The notes: generated by a model not told the origin, from the sequence alone. Counted from the first letter of the stretch, positions 1 through 6,780 are shown. The stretch: 7,040 nt of DNA from CAYINU01 sp964364855 (GCA_964364855.1 CAYINU010000081.1:1-7040), one strand, 5' to 3'. Numbers and translations are program-made.

Positions 1-113
1 CCGTCGCTATGCTCCTCACACATAGCGCCGCTATGCTCCGCGTTTTGTGCTCACAGAGAACTCCCTGACGCCATTCTGAGACGGCCTTTGGGTTTTATGA
101 GATGTGGCCTCTA
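1..113 (-). mobile_element. MITE-like element, right-hand part of copy 1 (cut by window edge)
   Basis: This stretch is a second copy of the element at 6625-6856, in the same orientation and aligned at an offset of 6745. Positions 1-104 match 6746-6849 with only two differences that I can see (62 T versus C; 82 C versus G). The last few bases then diverge slightly: this copy ends GATGTGGCCTCTA, the other GATGGGTTCTA. Read from its right edge on the minus strand it starts TA-GAGGCC, the same six bases as the left terminus of copy 2, with an extra AC before ATCTCA. The TA at 112-113 together with the element's first base (G) forms the TAG stop of the secretin gene. The left half of this copy lies outside the window, so its length and far target TA cannot be checked. 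On the pilus transcript this DNA would be the 3' untranslated region. Confidence 0.8.
5..35. repeat. Short inverted/direct repeat inside element copy 1 (hairpin)
   Basis: CGCTATG (5-11) is followed by its reverse complement CATAGCG (21-27), giving a 7-bp stem with a 9-base loop. CGCTATG occurs again at 29-35, so the middle arm could pair with either side. The 11-mer CGCTATGCTCC is present twice, at 5-15 and 29-39. The same arrangement is at 6750-6780 in copy 2. There is no run of T after the stem on either strand long enough to call a Rho-independent terminator. Confidence 0.6.
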
Positions 114-2687
114 GTTAGGTAACTCTAGGCTATCTACATTCACAATACGGGGGGTAATCGTGATAATCAGCTCGGTATTGTTTTGATCGGCTCGGCTACC
201 CGATAACAGATTGCCCAACAGGGGCAGATCGCCAATAAACGGGAGCTTGGATTCCGTGCTCAAGTCAGAAGAGTTAAACAGGCCGCCGATAACGATGGTC
301 TCCCCGTCTTTTACTTCCACAGACGTTTCGACTTGCCGGGTTTTAACCCAAGGCACGTCGTTGTTTTTTCCGCGGAACCCGAAAATATAACTGATTTCCG
401 GATTGATCTTGAGCCGAATGGTGCCTTGATCCGCATTGATGTCCGGGTTGACCTTGAGGCTGATCCCGAGATTGAGATATTTCACGATTTCGGTCAGTCG
501 GCCAGTGGGATCAATAGAGACTTCGGTATAGGGTACCTGATCGCCGATGAAGATAGTGGCTTCTGTTTGCTGCAGCGCTTTAAGCCGGGGCTGAGCCAAG
601 ACTTTGGCTTTGCCTTTTTCCTGGAGCAGATTCAGAATGGCGACGATAGAAGTGCTGTTGGTAATGACGGTGGACGGAACCCCATTGGTGACGGTTTGCT
701 GATAGTCCGTTCCCCAGCCAATGCTGGTAGGCCAGTTAAAGCCCAGATTTTGCAAGGCGTTGGCTGCAGTTTCAACAATGCGGGCCTCCAGAACGATTTG
801 CGGTATTTTTTGTGCGTCCAAGCGGGTTAATATCGTATGAATTTGAGCTGCTTTTTGTGCCCCTGCACGGACAATAATTAAATTTTCCTGGGCCAGAACT
901 TCCACGGACTCCGGCTGGGTAAGGTATTTGGTAACGATCGTCTGTGCGGTAGCGGCTTGAATGTTGTTGAGTTTAATAATATCGGTGGTCAGATTTGTGG
1001 GTGTGTCCAAATTGCGTTGCTGGGCGACTAATATTGCGTTGCCGACGTAGCGGTAGGTCAGGCCTTGGCTATTTAAAATGACATCAATGGCGTCCCTGAC
1101 CGCCATATCCGTTAGTTGCAAGGTGACGGTACCTTGCACGGTGGCGTCGGCAACCAAGTTGATGCCGGCTTTTTGTGCCAATACCTTCAAAACGTCAGTA
1201 AGGCTGGCATTAATCAGATCCATTGAAATCTTCTGAGATAGGCGAATATCGAGTTCGTTGGCTGAGATCTGAGATGCAGAAGGAGCGGGTGCCAGTGGGG
1301 CGGCACGGTTGACCGTGATGGATTGCGAATCGGTTAGCCCTTTTGTTCCGATTGCAGTTGCCGTAATTTTGAAATTACCGGAAGCGGGCAAAGGCTGTTC
1401 GTAAGCAAATGTACCGTCTTTGGCCACGCCGACAGGCCGGTCATTGATCAGCAGCTTTTGTGTGTTGATGACGAGACCTTGAACAACCACTTTGAGCGCA
1501 TTGATGGTGGCGCCGTTTACTGGAGAAATGATGGAAACGGAGGGCAATAGATTGGAAGGGATTTCGCGCAAGACGGTGCGGGACGCCGTGGCAGTAGCAC
1601 CCGTGGCATTTTTAACAACTACAAAGATATCCAACTGATCCTGATTGGCGGGGAAGGGTACGTAATTTTGAAAAGTGGTTGTGGTGTGGGTAGGAACCTG
1701 AACACCGTTTACCCAGATCTGGGTAACATCGGTGACCTGGCCTTGGACCAGCACCGAGGTGGATTGGGTTTTATATCCGGCAACCGGAAACGTCAGAACA
1801 ACTGATGGTGGGGCAGGAGCTAAGGCGGCAGGTACGGGGGCTGGCTCAGCAGCTTGAGCGGGAGTAAAAGTACGCGTCACCCCCACGGTTGAATCCGGGG
1901 TGGGCTCGGCGGGTACGATGGCTGGTGCTGCAACCGTTGGTGTCACCGGTTCAAAGAAGACTTTTCGGCTATCGTTGAGGGTTGTGCCATCGGTGCCCAG
2001 CGCAACAAAGTTTAATATCGTATAGGTATGGGGTTCAGTTAATCGGACCACCGAATAAAATTTCCCGGCAGCGTCTACGGTGAGGAGATTCCCATTTACC
2101 CATAGCGTCTGCACATATTTCACCTGGCCCTTGACGAGTATCACGTCCCTCCGGCTCATAAAGTTGGGAGAGGGGCTAATAATCTCAAGTTCAGGACTGG
2201 GTATGGCAATCACAACCGGTGCAGCAGGGGATTCGGCCACCACAGGTGCAGGAGTAGGGACAAGGACTGGAGCAGCGCTCGGCACAACCGATGTAGACGG
2301 GGTAGCGAATTCGGTTGAAGGGGCAACCACAGGAACGCTTGGTGTCGGTTCTTTGGGCTGATAATAAACGCGGCGGGACACTGCCGTGAAGTCCCCACTG
2401 GCATTTTCAGCAGAAATGTTGATCTGAAAATAGGCATTTGGTGTAGACAGCGCTACCCGATAAAAAATAATGCCATCGGCTCCGACAGGAATGGGAAGCC
2501 CATTGATTACCACGCGCTCGGCACCGGTAACGGTTCCTTTTACCAGCACCAGCGGACGGCGTGAAACCAGCTTATCAACGGGCTGGGTGATGTTTAACGA
2601 TGGTGCCTCGCAAAACGAAGCGGTGGCTCCGGTTAACAGAATGGCGATTGCCATGACAATGGGATAGGCTGAAAACCGGGTATTCAT
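111..2687 (-). CDS. pilQ: PilQ-like type IV pilus secretin with four Ig-like N-terminal repeats
   Basis: Forms the outer-membrane pore through which the pilus passes. The 858-residue protein has a signal peptide (about 1-27) and four related beta-rich repeats at about 30-110, 166-247, 295-376 and 383-461. Each repeat carries a VLVxGxV strand (47-53, 183-189, 312-318, 400-406) and then a (I/V)NG/ND turn. Pro/Ala-rich linkers (about 111-165 and 248-294) separate the first three. Next come an STN/N0-type domain (about 485-556), an N1-type domain (about 566-625) and the secretin core (about 630-850), with GDQVPY (715-720), VKDGETIVIGGL (792-803) and a KLPFIGDLPLLG stretch (814-825). The C-terminal core is diagnostic of secretins. 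The repeats resemble Ig-like or glucodextranase-B-type domains and stand where PilQ proteins often have AMIN domains; that assignment is by eye. The ATG overlaps the pilP stop as ATGA, with no clear Shine-Dalgarno site before it. The TAG stop lies on the edge of a MITE-like element, so a few C-terminal residues may have been lost or changed. Confidence 0.93.
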   Translation of the reverse strand: MNTRFSAYPIVMAIAILLTGATASFCEAPSLNITQPVDKLVSRRPLVLVKGTVTGAERVVINGLPIPVGADGIIFYRVALSTPNAYFQINISAENASGDFTAVSRRVYYQPKEPTPSVPVVAPSTEFATPSTSVVPSAAPVLVPTPAPVVAESPAAPVVIAIPSPELEIISPSPNFMSRRDVILVKGQVKYVQTLWVNGNLLTVDAAGKFYSVVRLTEPHTYTILNFVALGTDGTTLNDSRKVFFEPVTPTVAAPAIVPAEPTPDSTVGVTRTFTPAQAAEPAPVPAALAPAPPSVVLTFPVAGYKTQSTSVLVQGQVTDVTQIWVNGVQVPTHTTTTFQNYVPFPANQDQLDIFVVVKNATGATATASRTVLREIPSNLLPSVSIISPVNGATINALKVVVQGLVINTQKLLINDRPVGVAKDGTFAYEQPLPASGNFKITATAIGTKGLTDSQSITVNRAAPLAPAPSASQISANELDIRLSQKISMDLINASLTDVLKVLAQKAGINLVADATVQGTVTLQLTDMAVRDAIDVILNSQGLTYRYVGNAILVAQQRNLDTPTNLTTDIIKLNNIQAATAQTIVTKYLTQPESVEVLAQENLIIVRAGAQKAAQIHTILTRLDAQKIPQIVLEARIVETAANALQNLGFNWPTSIGWGTDYQQTVTNGVPSTVITNSTSIVAILNLLQEKGKAKVLAQPRLKALQQTEATIFIGDQVPYTEVSIDPTGRLTEIVKYLNLGISLKVNPDINADQGTIRLKINPEISYIFGFRGKNNDVPWVKTRQVETSVEVKDGETIVIGGLFNSSDLSTESKLPFIGDLPLLGNLLSGSRADQNNTELIITITPRIVNVDSLELPN

Positions 2688-3055
2688 AGGGTGATTTCGT
2701 TTCCAACTTCCAGTATAAAAGTTTTACTAGGGCTTTGCAATAAAATGCGGTCATTCTCAATGGCGAACACACGCAGTGCGCCAACCCTGTCCTGTACTTT
2801 GACAATACGGGGGACGCCTTGCACAGACAATAGTGCGCGTGCATAGCCATTTTTGTAGATGACACCGGTAAGCCCGATCACAAATGTAGAAGCCGGAGCC
2901 AGTGTGGGACCGGTCGCAGATAATGTGCCAGGACCGCGTAATATACCAGGAACAGGGGTAAACGGGTCGCGATTGGGTACCCAAAACATGTCTGCTGCAT
3001 GGATGCAGGGCCCCAGTAAAAGCGTAAGACAGACGACGGGGCCTAAATGTCTCAT
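2684..3055 (-). CDS. pilP: PilP-like periplasmic T4P alignment protein
   Basis: A 123-residue exported protein. PilP links the inner-membrane PilN/PilO complex to the N-terminal domains of the PilQ secretin. There is a signal peptide at about 1-20, probably cut near HA-A (19-21). C17 is preceded by GP, which does not make a good lipobox, so unlike proteobacterial PilP this one may not be a lipoprotein. After it comes RDPF (29-32), the DPF element typical of PilP, then a Gly/Pro/Ala-rich linker (about 34-56). The small beta domain (about 58-117) reads GLTGVIYKNGYARALLSVQG followed by VKVQDRVGALRV and ends LQSPSKTFILEV, the pattern of the PilP/GspC homology region. It is shorter than the roughly 170 residues usual in proteobacteria. 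ATGA overlaps join it to the pilO-like gene before and the secretin after. The family call rests on domain pattern and position between pilO and pilQ. Confidence 0.82.
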   Translation of the reverse strand: MRHLGPVVCLTLLLGPCIHAADMFWVPNRDPFTPVPGILRGPGTLSATGPTLAPASTFVIGLTGVIYKNGYARALLSVQGVPRIVKVQDRVGALRVFAIENDRILLQSPSKTFILEVGNEITL

Positions 3056-3648
3056 TTTTTAACAAATCCTCTCAGTCGGACCGAACACGTGACAAGCGTG
3101 GGGTTCAGACTTCGGCGCGATATGGTGAACGAGTCGATCTGGATCACTTTTTGGAAGGTTTCTAATTCATACAACAGCCGCACCAAGGCATCAAAACGCC
3201 CATATACCGCCAAATTAATCGGCACCATGCTGATAGTGTCAAACAAAGGCTCGCTGGGTGGAAATGTTTCAGAGGTGATAACCAAACGGTGCCTCTCTGC
3301 CATGTTAGGCAATACCGTGAGGGTAAACGCACTAAATTCTTCGGGAGAGAAAAGCTGGGAACGATTTTGAAACAGTTGGCCCTCTAATGACCTGATTTCT
3401 TTATCAAGCTGTTCTTTTTCTGGGACCTCGGCGCGCTCCTGCTGGAACGTGCTGGTGTATATTTTTAACGCGCGTTCTTTTTCTCGGATCTGGTTAACTA
3501 CCAACCACGTGGAAACGCGGATCATATAAAGCGCCACTAAAATGATAATGCCGACATAGAGCCACCGCTGGTGACGGCGAACGAAATCCAAGCGGTCTTC
3601 TAATTTTTCGTGTGTCCAAAAGTCGGATCGGGTTGGCTTCATTTCCAT
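3052..3648 (-). CDS. pilO: PilO-like inner-membrane T4P alignment protein
   Basis: A 198-residue bitopic membrane protein. PilO dimerises with PilN and holds PilM and PilP in the trans-envelope alignment complex. It shows a short charged cytoplasmic N-terminus, one membrane helix (about 29-51), a heptad-like charged region likely to be coiled coil (about 53-97) and a C-terminal ferredoxin-like domain. The last contains INLAVYGRFDALVRLLYELE (144-163) and then VIQIDSFTISR, the characteristic 'G-x-F/Y-x-x-L-x-x-x-L-x-x-L-E' helix of PilO. The start is uncertain. The first ATG (3648) overlaps the upstream gene by 10 bases; the second (Met3, 3642) would make an ATGA overlap with its stop, as at the other downstream junctions. 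Neither has a convincing ribosome-binding site. The stop overlaps the pilP start by 4 bases. Confidence 0.87.
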   Translation of the reverse strand: MEMKPTRSDFWTHEKLEDRLDFVRRHQRWLYVGIIILVALYMIRVSTWLVVNQIREKERALKIYTSTFQQERAEVPEKEQLDKEIRSLEGQLFQNRSQLFSPEEFSAFTLTVLPNMAERHRLVITSETFPPSEPLFDTISMVPINLAVYGRFDALVRLLYELETFQKVIQIDSFTISRRSLNPTLVTCSVRLRGFVKK

Positions 3649-5111
3649 ACGAATTCAATCCCGAATGTATATTGGATTTGTCCATTACTGTCTGCGGCGG
3701 ACTCGACCTTTTTCAAGGTAACGGTTTTGAAATTGGTCAACATTTTCTTGTAAAACAGGTGTGCGGAATTCGGGAAGTTGGCGCTGCCTTCCAGCGAGCC
3801 ACTGAGATTGGCCTTGAGTTCGATGTTGGAAATGGACACGTCGTCCGGCATATCGCTAAGCAGCAATCGGAAATAGTCATTTAAGGCAACTGCGTTTTGG
3901 CGGAACTGGCTGAGCTGGAGGACTTCGGTTTGAAGCTGGGTCAAGGTTTCTTGCTGCGAAACAAATTCTCCTGAGCGGAGTTTGGTGATATTCAGACGGG
4001 TGGCATTGATTTGGTCTGACAAGCCTTGAGAATAAGTACGCAAGAAAACATTCCCGATCATAATGCCCACAACCGTAACGAAAACACCCACAACGGCAAA
4101 AAACAGTTGGCGCAAATTGATGACAGGCTCGACCGGTTTTTGAACAGGAATTAGGCTCAGAGTCTGGCCGGAGCTAAAAAATTGAATGCCCAATCCCAGG
4201 GCAGGCAGGGCCCGCATGCTGATCGCGGGTTTTTCCAGGATGGCTTTTCGGACAAGGGGATGCTGGTCCATCTGATAGATGACGGATTTGTATGTTGCGC
4301 CAAATGCCTTGTCCAACAGGGCTCGCATCTCCGGGGCCCCTTCTTGGTCATAGATCATGACGTACTGCTGAAGGATAATACCGGGGAACTGATTTTCCGC
4401 AGCAAAAATGAAATTGTGAATGGTCTGAACAAAACGGTTTTTGCGGTCTTCGGATGCCAAAATGGTATGGGCCGACACCCGGTGAGACTGGGTAAAAACG
4501 ATCTGCCGGTCCCAAGTAATATTAAAATCGGCAAAGTGTGGGTCGATAAAAATAAACAGAGTAGGAACGCTAAATTGAGGATTGTCCCAAACCAACGCCT
4601 GAATGGCGGCGAGCGAGGCTAGATTGATGGCAACCAGTTGTAAGCCGGTGGTCAAAACCAGATCGCGAACGGACTGCGTTACAAAGTGGCTAGTCGCGGC
4701 ATAGAGTACGGGAATATTGGGCGTAGGGATGTCGCCTGGAGGCAAAATGACCTGATAACCGATACTGTAGGACTCGTGATCGAAAGGCGACCGCGTCTGC
4801 ACTTCCTGTTGTAAAGCAAGATTGAGCGTGGGCAGAAGTCCACGAGGAAACAATCCGACTTGCTTAATAAAGGTTTTGTCCCGCACACCCACGACGATAT
4901 TGCTGGCCGAAAACCCTTCGTCAGTTAAGACGCGATTGACCTGGGCCGACAGTGTTTCCACATCGATGATTCGTCCATTGGTGAGCGTTTTGGGAGCCGT
5001 GTTAACGATTTTGAGTTTGTTCAAGATGAGCTGATCGCCCAACTTGCTGATTTCGCTAAAGACCAGCACGTCTTCAGAAATATCCAGACCGATGACACTA
5101 CGGTGATTCAT
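3639..5111 (-). CDS. PilM-PilN fusion protein (GspL-like architecture)
   Basis: One 490-residue reading frame joins two proteins that are separate in classical pilMNOPQ operons. Residues about 1-312 are the actin-like PilM fold: VIGLDIS (6-12) is the first phosphate-loop strand, FIFIDPHFADF (186-196) falls at the second, and ALPALGLGIQF (301-311) matches the end-of-fold ALG helix. LSLIP (318-322) resembles the INLLP motif at the PilN N-terminus that docks into PilM. A single membrane helix follows (about 335-357), then a probable coiled coil (about 362-410) and a PilN-type periplasmic domain (about 412-490) ending in a beta strand, IQYTFGIEF. The protein should sit in the inner membrane with PilM facing the cytoplasm, pairing with PilO. 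The ligand loops deviate from consensus (IS for IG; DPH where DxG is usual), so ATP binding is doubtful. ATGA overlaps the prepilin stop. Fusion through sequencing error is unlikely, since the junction is in frame and the linker is natural-looking. Confidence 0.88.
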   Translation of the reverse strand: MNHRSVIGLDISEDVLVFSEISKLGDQLILNKLKIVNTAPKTLTNGRIIDVETLSAQVNRVLTDEGFSASNIVVGVRDKTFIKQVGLFPRGLLPTLNLALQQEVQTRSPFDHESYSIGYQVILPPGDIPTPNIPVLYAATSHFVTQSVRDLVLTTGLQLVAINLASLAAIQALVWDNPQFSVPTLFIFIDPHFADFNITWDRQIVFTQSHRVSAHTILASEDRKNRFVQTIHNFIFAAENQFPGIILQQYVMIYDQEGAPEMRALLDKAFGATYKSVIYQMDQHPLVRKAILEKPAISMRALPALGLGIQFFSSGQTLSLIPVQKPVEPVINLRQLFFAVVGVFVTVVGIMIGNVFLRTYSQGLSDQINATRLNITKLRSGEFVSQQETLTQLQTEVLQLSQFRQNAVALNDYFRLLLSDMPDDVSISNIELKANLSGSLEGSANFPNSAHLFYKKMLTNFKTVTLKKVESAADSNGQIQYTFGIEFVWK

Positions 5112-5635
5112 GGCTTTCCCATGCTGAGGACCACGACGTCATTGGCTGGCGTGCGTACCAAAGCGGCGGCCAATTGACTGCGAAACGTCATTCCCAGTCC
5201 ATTTGGGGGAGAGACTTCTGCACTGGATACCACGTTGATGGTACCCGAATAGGGTACGCCGCTGAAATCCACAGTAACCGAAAAGGTTGTGGGATAAGAA
5301 AAAGCGGGTAGGGGGTCGGTGGGGGTCACAGTTGATTTGTATAGCGTATTGGCAGGATCCGACGCAAGATGGTGCCATTGCGGATCCAAGTTGGTAGCGC
5401 CCGACCCAATATTGGTATCCGACCAGGTTTTGGCCGATTTTAATTCGTAAATCGCGTCTTGAATGCCGGCATAAGCAGCGTAGTAAGCTTTGATTTCGCC
5501 GCTCCGCAAGATGGCCAGCCGAGCATTTGTTTGAGTCAGCTTAAGGTAGGCGAGTACCAAAATCATGATGGCCAGTAGTATGAATAAGGTGAAAATCAAG
5601 ATCGACCCAGTTTCCTTGCGTGATTTTTCAGCCAT
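5108..5635 (-). CDS. PilX/GspK-like prepilin-type pilus assembly protein
   Basis: A 175-residue protein with a type IV prepilin-like N-terminus: a short charged leader ending in Gly10, then an uninterrupted hydrophobic helix SILIFTLFILLAIMILVLAY (11-30), then an amphipathic helix with YYAAYAGIQDAIYEL (51-65), close to the 'AxAAEAGxxxA' of PilX/GspK-type N-terminal regions. Prepilin peptidase would be expected to cut after Gly10. The residue at position 5 of the mature chain is Phe rather than the Glu of major pilins, which is common in PilX/GspK-type minor subunits that cap or start a fibre. The rest (about 70-160) looks like a beta-rich globular head; it has no cysteines. It begins 12 bases after the lipoprotein gene without an obvious ribosome-binding site and ends in an ATGA overlap with the PilM-PilN fusion. 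Membership of the prepilin class is fairly sure; the exact family is not. Confidence 0.75.
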   Translation of the reverse strand: MAEKSRKETGSILIFTLFILLAIMILVLAYLKLTQTNARLAILRSGEIKAYYAAYAGIQDAIYELKSAKTWSDTNIGSGATNLDPQWHHLASDPANTLYKSTVTPTDPLPAFSYPTTFSVTVDFSGVPYSGTINVVSSAEVSPPNGLGMTFRSQLAAALVRTPANDVVVLSMGKP

Positions 5636-5647
5636 TATAGCATCGCA

Positions 5648-6559
5648 TCAGAGCGATTTTAGGATCTGGATCAGCAGATTACGAGCGGGCGCCGAAAGCA
5701 AACTGTCGGATGGCGGATTTTGCAGATAGTTTAAAGCCTCCTGTTGATCTGTGACGCTCAGATAATAAAGCTGCAGCAAATTCTCGATCAGTGGAGACTT
5801 GACCTGAAAAACAGGCCGGTCCGGTGTAAAGCCAGATACTGTGTTGGGCGGAATCTGGAAATGGAGGGCGGCAAATACCTGTGGCGTCAATAGCCGCGTG
5901 AGGTCTGCGCTGCGAAGAGGCCCGGATTTGGCTGTTTTTTTATTAAAGTCCGAGAGTACCAGTAGGGCAATGAAGGTATCGTACGGTGTGAGCGAGCCCA
6001 ATTTGACATCACCTGTTGCCTCGCGGGTATCCAAGACTTTCAGGGCATAGGGGCCGGAAGCGGCATAAAATTGAATGAGGTAGGCGGGATAGTTTTGCTT
6101 AAGCCGAGCGTTTTGAACCGTCCATTCGGCGGAGGGACTGGCGACCACGGAGATATAGGGCAATTGGTAATCTGGTTTGCTGATGCGAACATTGCCGCGA
6201 TCGTAGGTCACCGCAGAAAAAGTAGGGGGTCCGGTAGGTATTTTGGATTCTATTAGCAAGGTCCCTCGGCCCCAGTTTAGGGGTTCTAAGTCGGTGGTTT
6301 TGACAGCGCTGACCACGGCGTACACCGTGGTGGTGGTGTAGGTGAATGCCCGAGAGGCGGAGGGGATGGCTGCTGCGTTGTTGCTGGCGATGACATTAGC
6401 GGTGGGCAGGATGGGGACGCTGTAGGTCAGAGAAAACGTGGGGATGGGGTCTTTGTCGTGTTGGACGTCTTGGGAAACCTTTCCGCAGCTTGAACACACT
6501 AAAATCGCACACGAAAAGCACAAGAAAAGGATAGCCGAAAAACCCTGACGAACCTTCAC
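5648..6559 (-). CDS. Probable lipoprotein of unknown function, first gene of the T4P operon
   Basis: I do not recognise this 303-residue protein. It starts at a GTG (read as Met) placed 5 bases after AAGGAG, the only strong ribosome-binding site in the operon. The N-terminus (MKVRQ, then a hydrophobic stretch 7-22) is a signal sequence leading to VCSSC-G (21-26), so Cys25 is the likely lipid-attachment residue. The -3 residue is Cys, not the usual Leu, so the lipobox is imperfect, and the signal region is cysteine-rich (14, 17, 22, 25). The mature part is polar and beta-like to about 190, with a TYTTTTVYAVVSAV stretch (73-86), and turns helical towards the end (256-303, rich in Leu and Gln). 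Being first in a secretin operon and an exported lipoprotein, it could be a secretin pilotin or stabilising factor, but nothing in its sequence shows that. I see no TPR motifs of the PilF/PilW kind. Confidence 0.85.
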   Translation of the reverse strand: MKVRQGFSAILFLCFSCAILVCSSCGKVSQDVQHDKDPIPTFSLTYSVPILPTANVIASNNAAAIPSASRAFTYTTTTVYAVVSAVKTTDLEPLNWGRGTLLIESKIPTGPPTFSAVTYDRGNVRISKPDYQLPYISVVASPSAEWTVQNARLKQNYPAYLIQFYAASGPYALKVLDTREATGDVKLGSLTPYDTFIALLVLSDFNKKTAKSGPLRSADLTRLLTPQVFAALHFQIPPNTVSGFTPDRPVFQVKSPLIENLLQLYYLSVTDQQEALNYLQNPPSDSLLSAPARNLLIQILKSL

Positions 6560-6564
6560 CGTAT

Positions 6565-6570
6565 CTCCTT
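6565..6570 (-). promoter_or_regulatory. Ribosome-binding site deciding the GTG start of the lipoprotein gene
   Basis: The minus strand reads AAGGAG, then ATACG, then GTG. This near-perfect Shine-Dalgarno sequence with 5-base spacing supports the GTG at 6559 as the start. It is the only strong site among the six operon genes. Confidence 0.8.
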
Positions 6571-6586
6571 GGTTTCGATATGGAGT

Positions 6587-6616
6587 ATTATACGGCCAAG
6601 TCTTCGGCGGTGTACA
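6587..6616 (-). promoter_or_regulatory. Probable sigma-70-type promoter of the pilus operon
   Basis: On the minus strand a perfect -10 box TATAAT (6592-6587) lies 18 bases downstream of TGTACA (6616-6611), which matches four of six bases of the -35 consensus TTGACA. A transcript would start near 6580, about 20 bases before the GTG and covering the AAGGAG site. The -35 box ends 8 bases from the edge of the MITE-like element at 6625, so anything that used to act further upstream has been displaced by about 230 bp. TTGATG (6622-6617) is an alternative -35 but its 22-base spacing is too long. Confidence 0.6.
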
Positions 6617-6650
6617 TCAATAATTAGAGGCCATCTCACAATACCGCCAT

Positions 6651-6690
6651 GGAGCCCTCTGCTCCGCTCAAAATGCCCTTCATGGGCTCC
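6651..6690. repeat. Inverted repeat in the left half of the element
   Basis: GGAGCCC (6651-6657) pairs with GGGCTCC (6684-6690) over a 26-base loop. The heptamer GCTCCGC appears three times in the element (6661-6667, 6686-6692, 6780-6786), suggesting it grew from short duplications. Confidence 0.5.
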
Positions 6691-6716
6691 GCCCAGCCGG
6701 GCAGCCTTGACCCGAC

Positions 6717-6730
6717 GTGCCATTGGGCAC
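6717..6730. repeat. Small hairpin in the element, 5-bp stem and 4-base loop
   Basis: GTGCC (6717-6721), loop ATTG, then GGCAC (6726-6730). There is no T-run after it, so it is not a Rho-independent terminator. It is one of several stems that would give an RNA copy of the element a folded shape. Confidence 0.5.
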
Positions 6731-6749
6731 CTCGAGTCTACGGTTCCGT

Positions 6750-6780
6750 CGCTATGCTCCTCACACATAGCGCCGCTATG
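6750..6780. repeat. Hairpin and repeated CGCTATG arms in element copy 2
   Basis: CGCTATG (6750-6756), CATAGCG (6766-6772) and CGCTATG (6774-6780) repeat the arrangement at 5-35 with every base kept. The middle arm can pair with either neighbour, giving two exclusive stems. Confidence 0.6.

Noticed and set aside
5..39. Start of a CRISPR array, from the repeated CGCTATGCTCC
   Set aside because: Only two 11-base copies separated by 13 bases, with an inverted copy between; this is the inside of a dispersed element, not repeat-spacer structure.
1..113. Rho-independent terminator for the pilus operon
   Set aside because: Stems are present but no T-run follows them on the minus strand; termination may lie beyond the window or depend on Rho.
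333..830. A 165-codon open frame on the plus strand
   Set aside because: It lies wholly antisense to the secretin core, whose identity is clear; the plus-strand product matches nothing I know.
4182..4622. A 146-codon open frame on the plus strand
   Set aside because: It is antisense to the PilM domain of the fusion gene and has no recognisable features.
3639..5111. Type II secretion GspL as the primary name for the fusion gene
   Set aside because: The architecture is similar, but the LSLIP motif, the PilO- and PilP-like neighbours and the lack of gsp genes favour a type IV pilus; it is left as an alternative in the finding.
6556..6768. A 70-codon open frame on the minus strand starting inside the element and running into the lipoprotein start
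   Set aside because: It crosses the element, the promoter and the ribosome-binding site, and its product is Arg/His/Gly-rich with no fold-like pattern. It looks like a chance frame in a GC-rich repeat.
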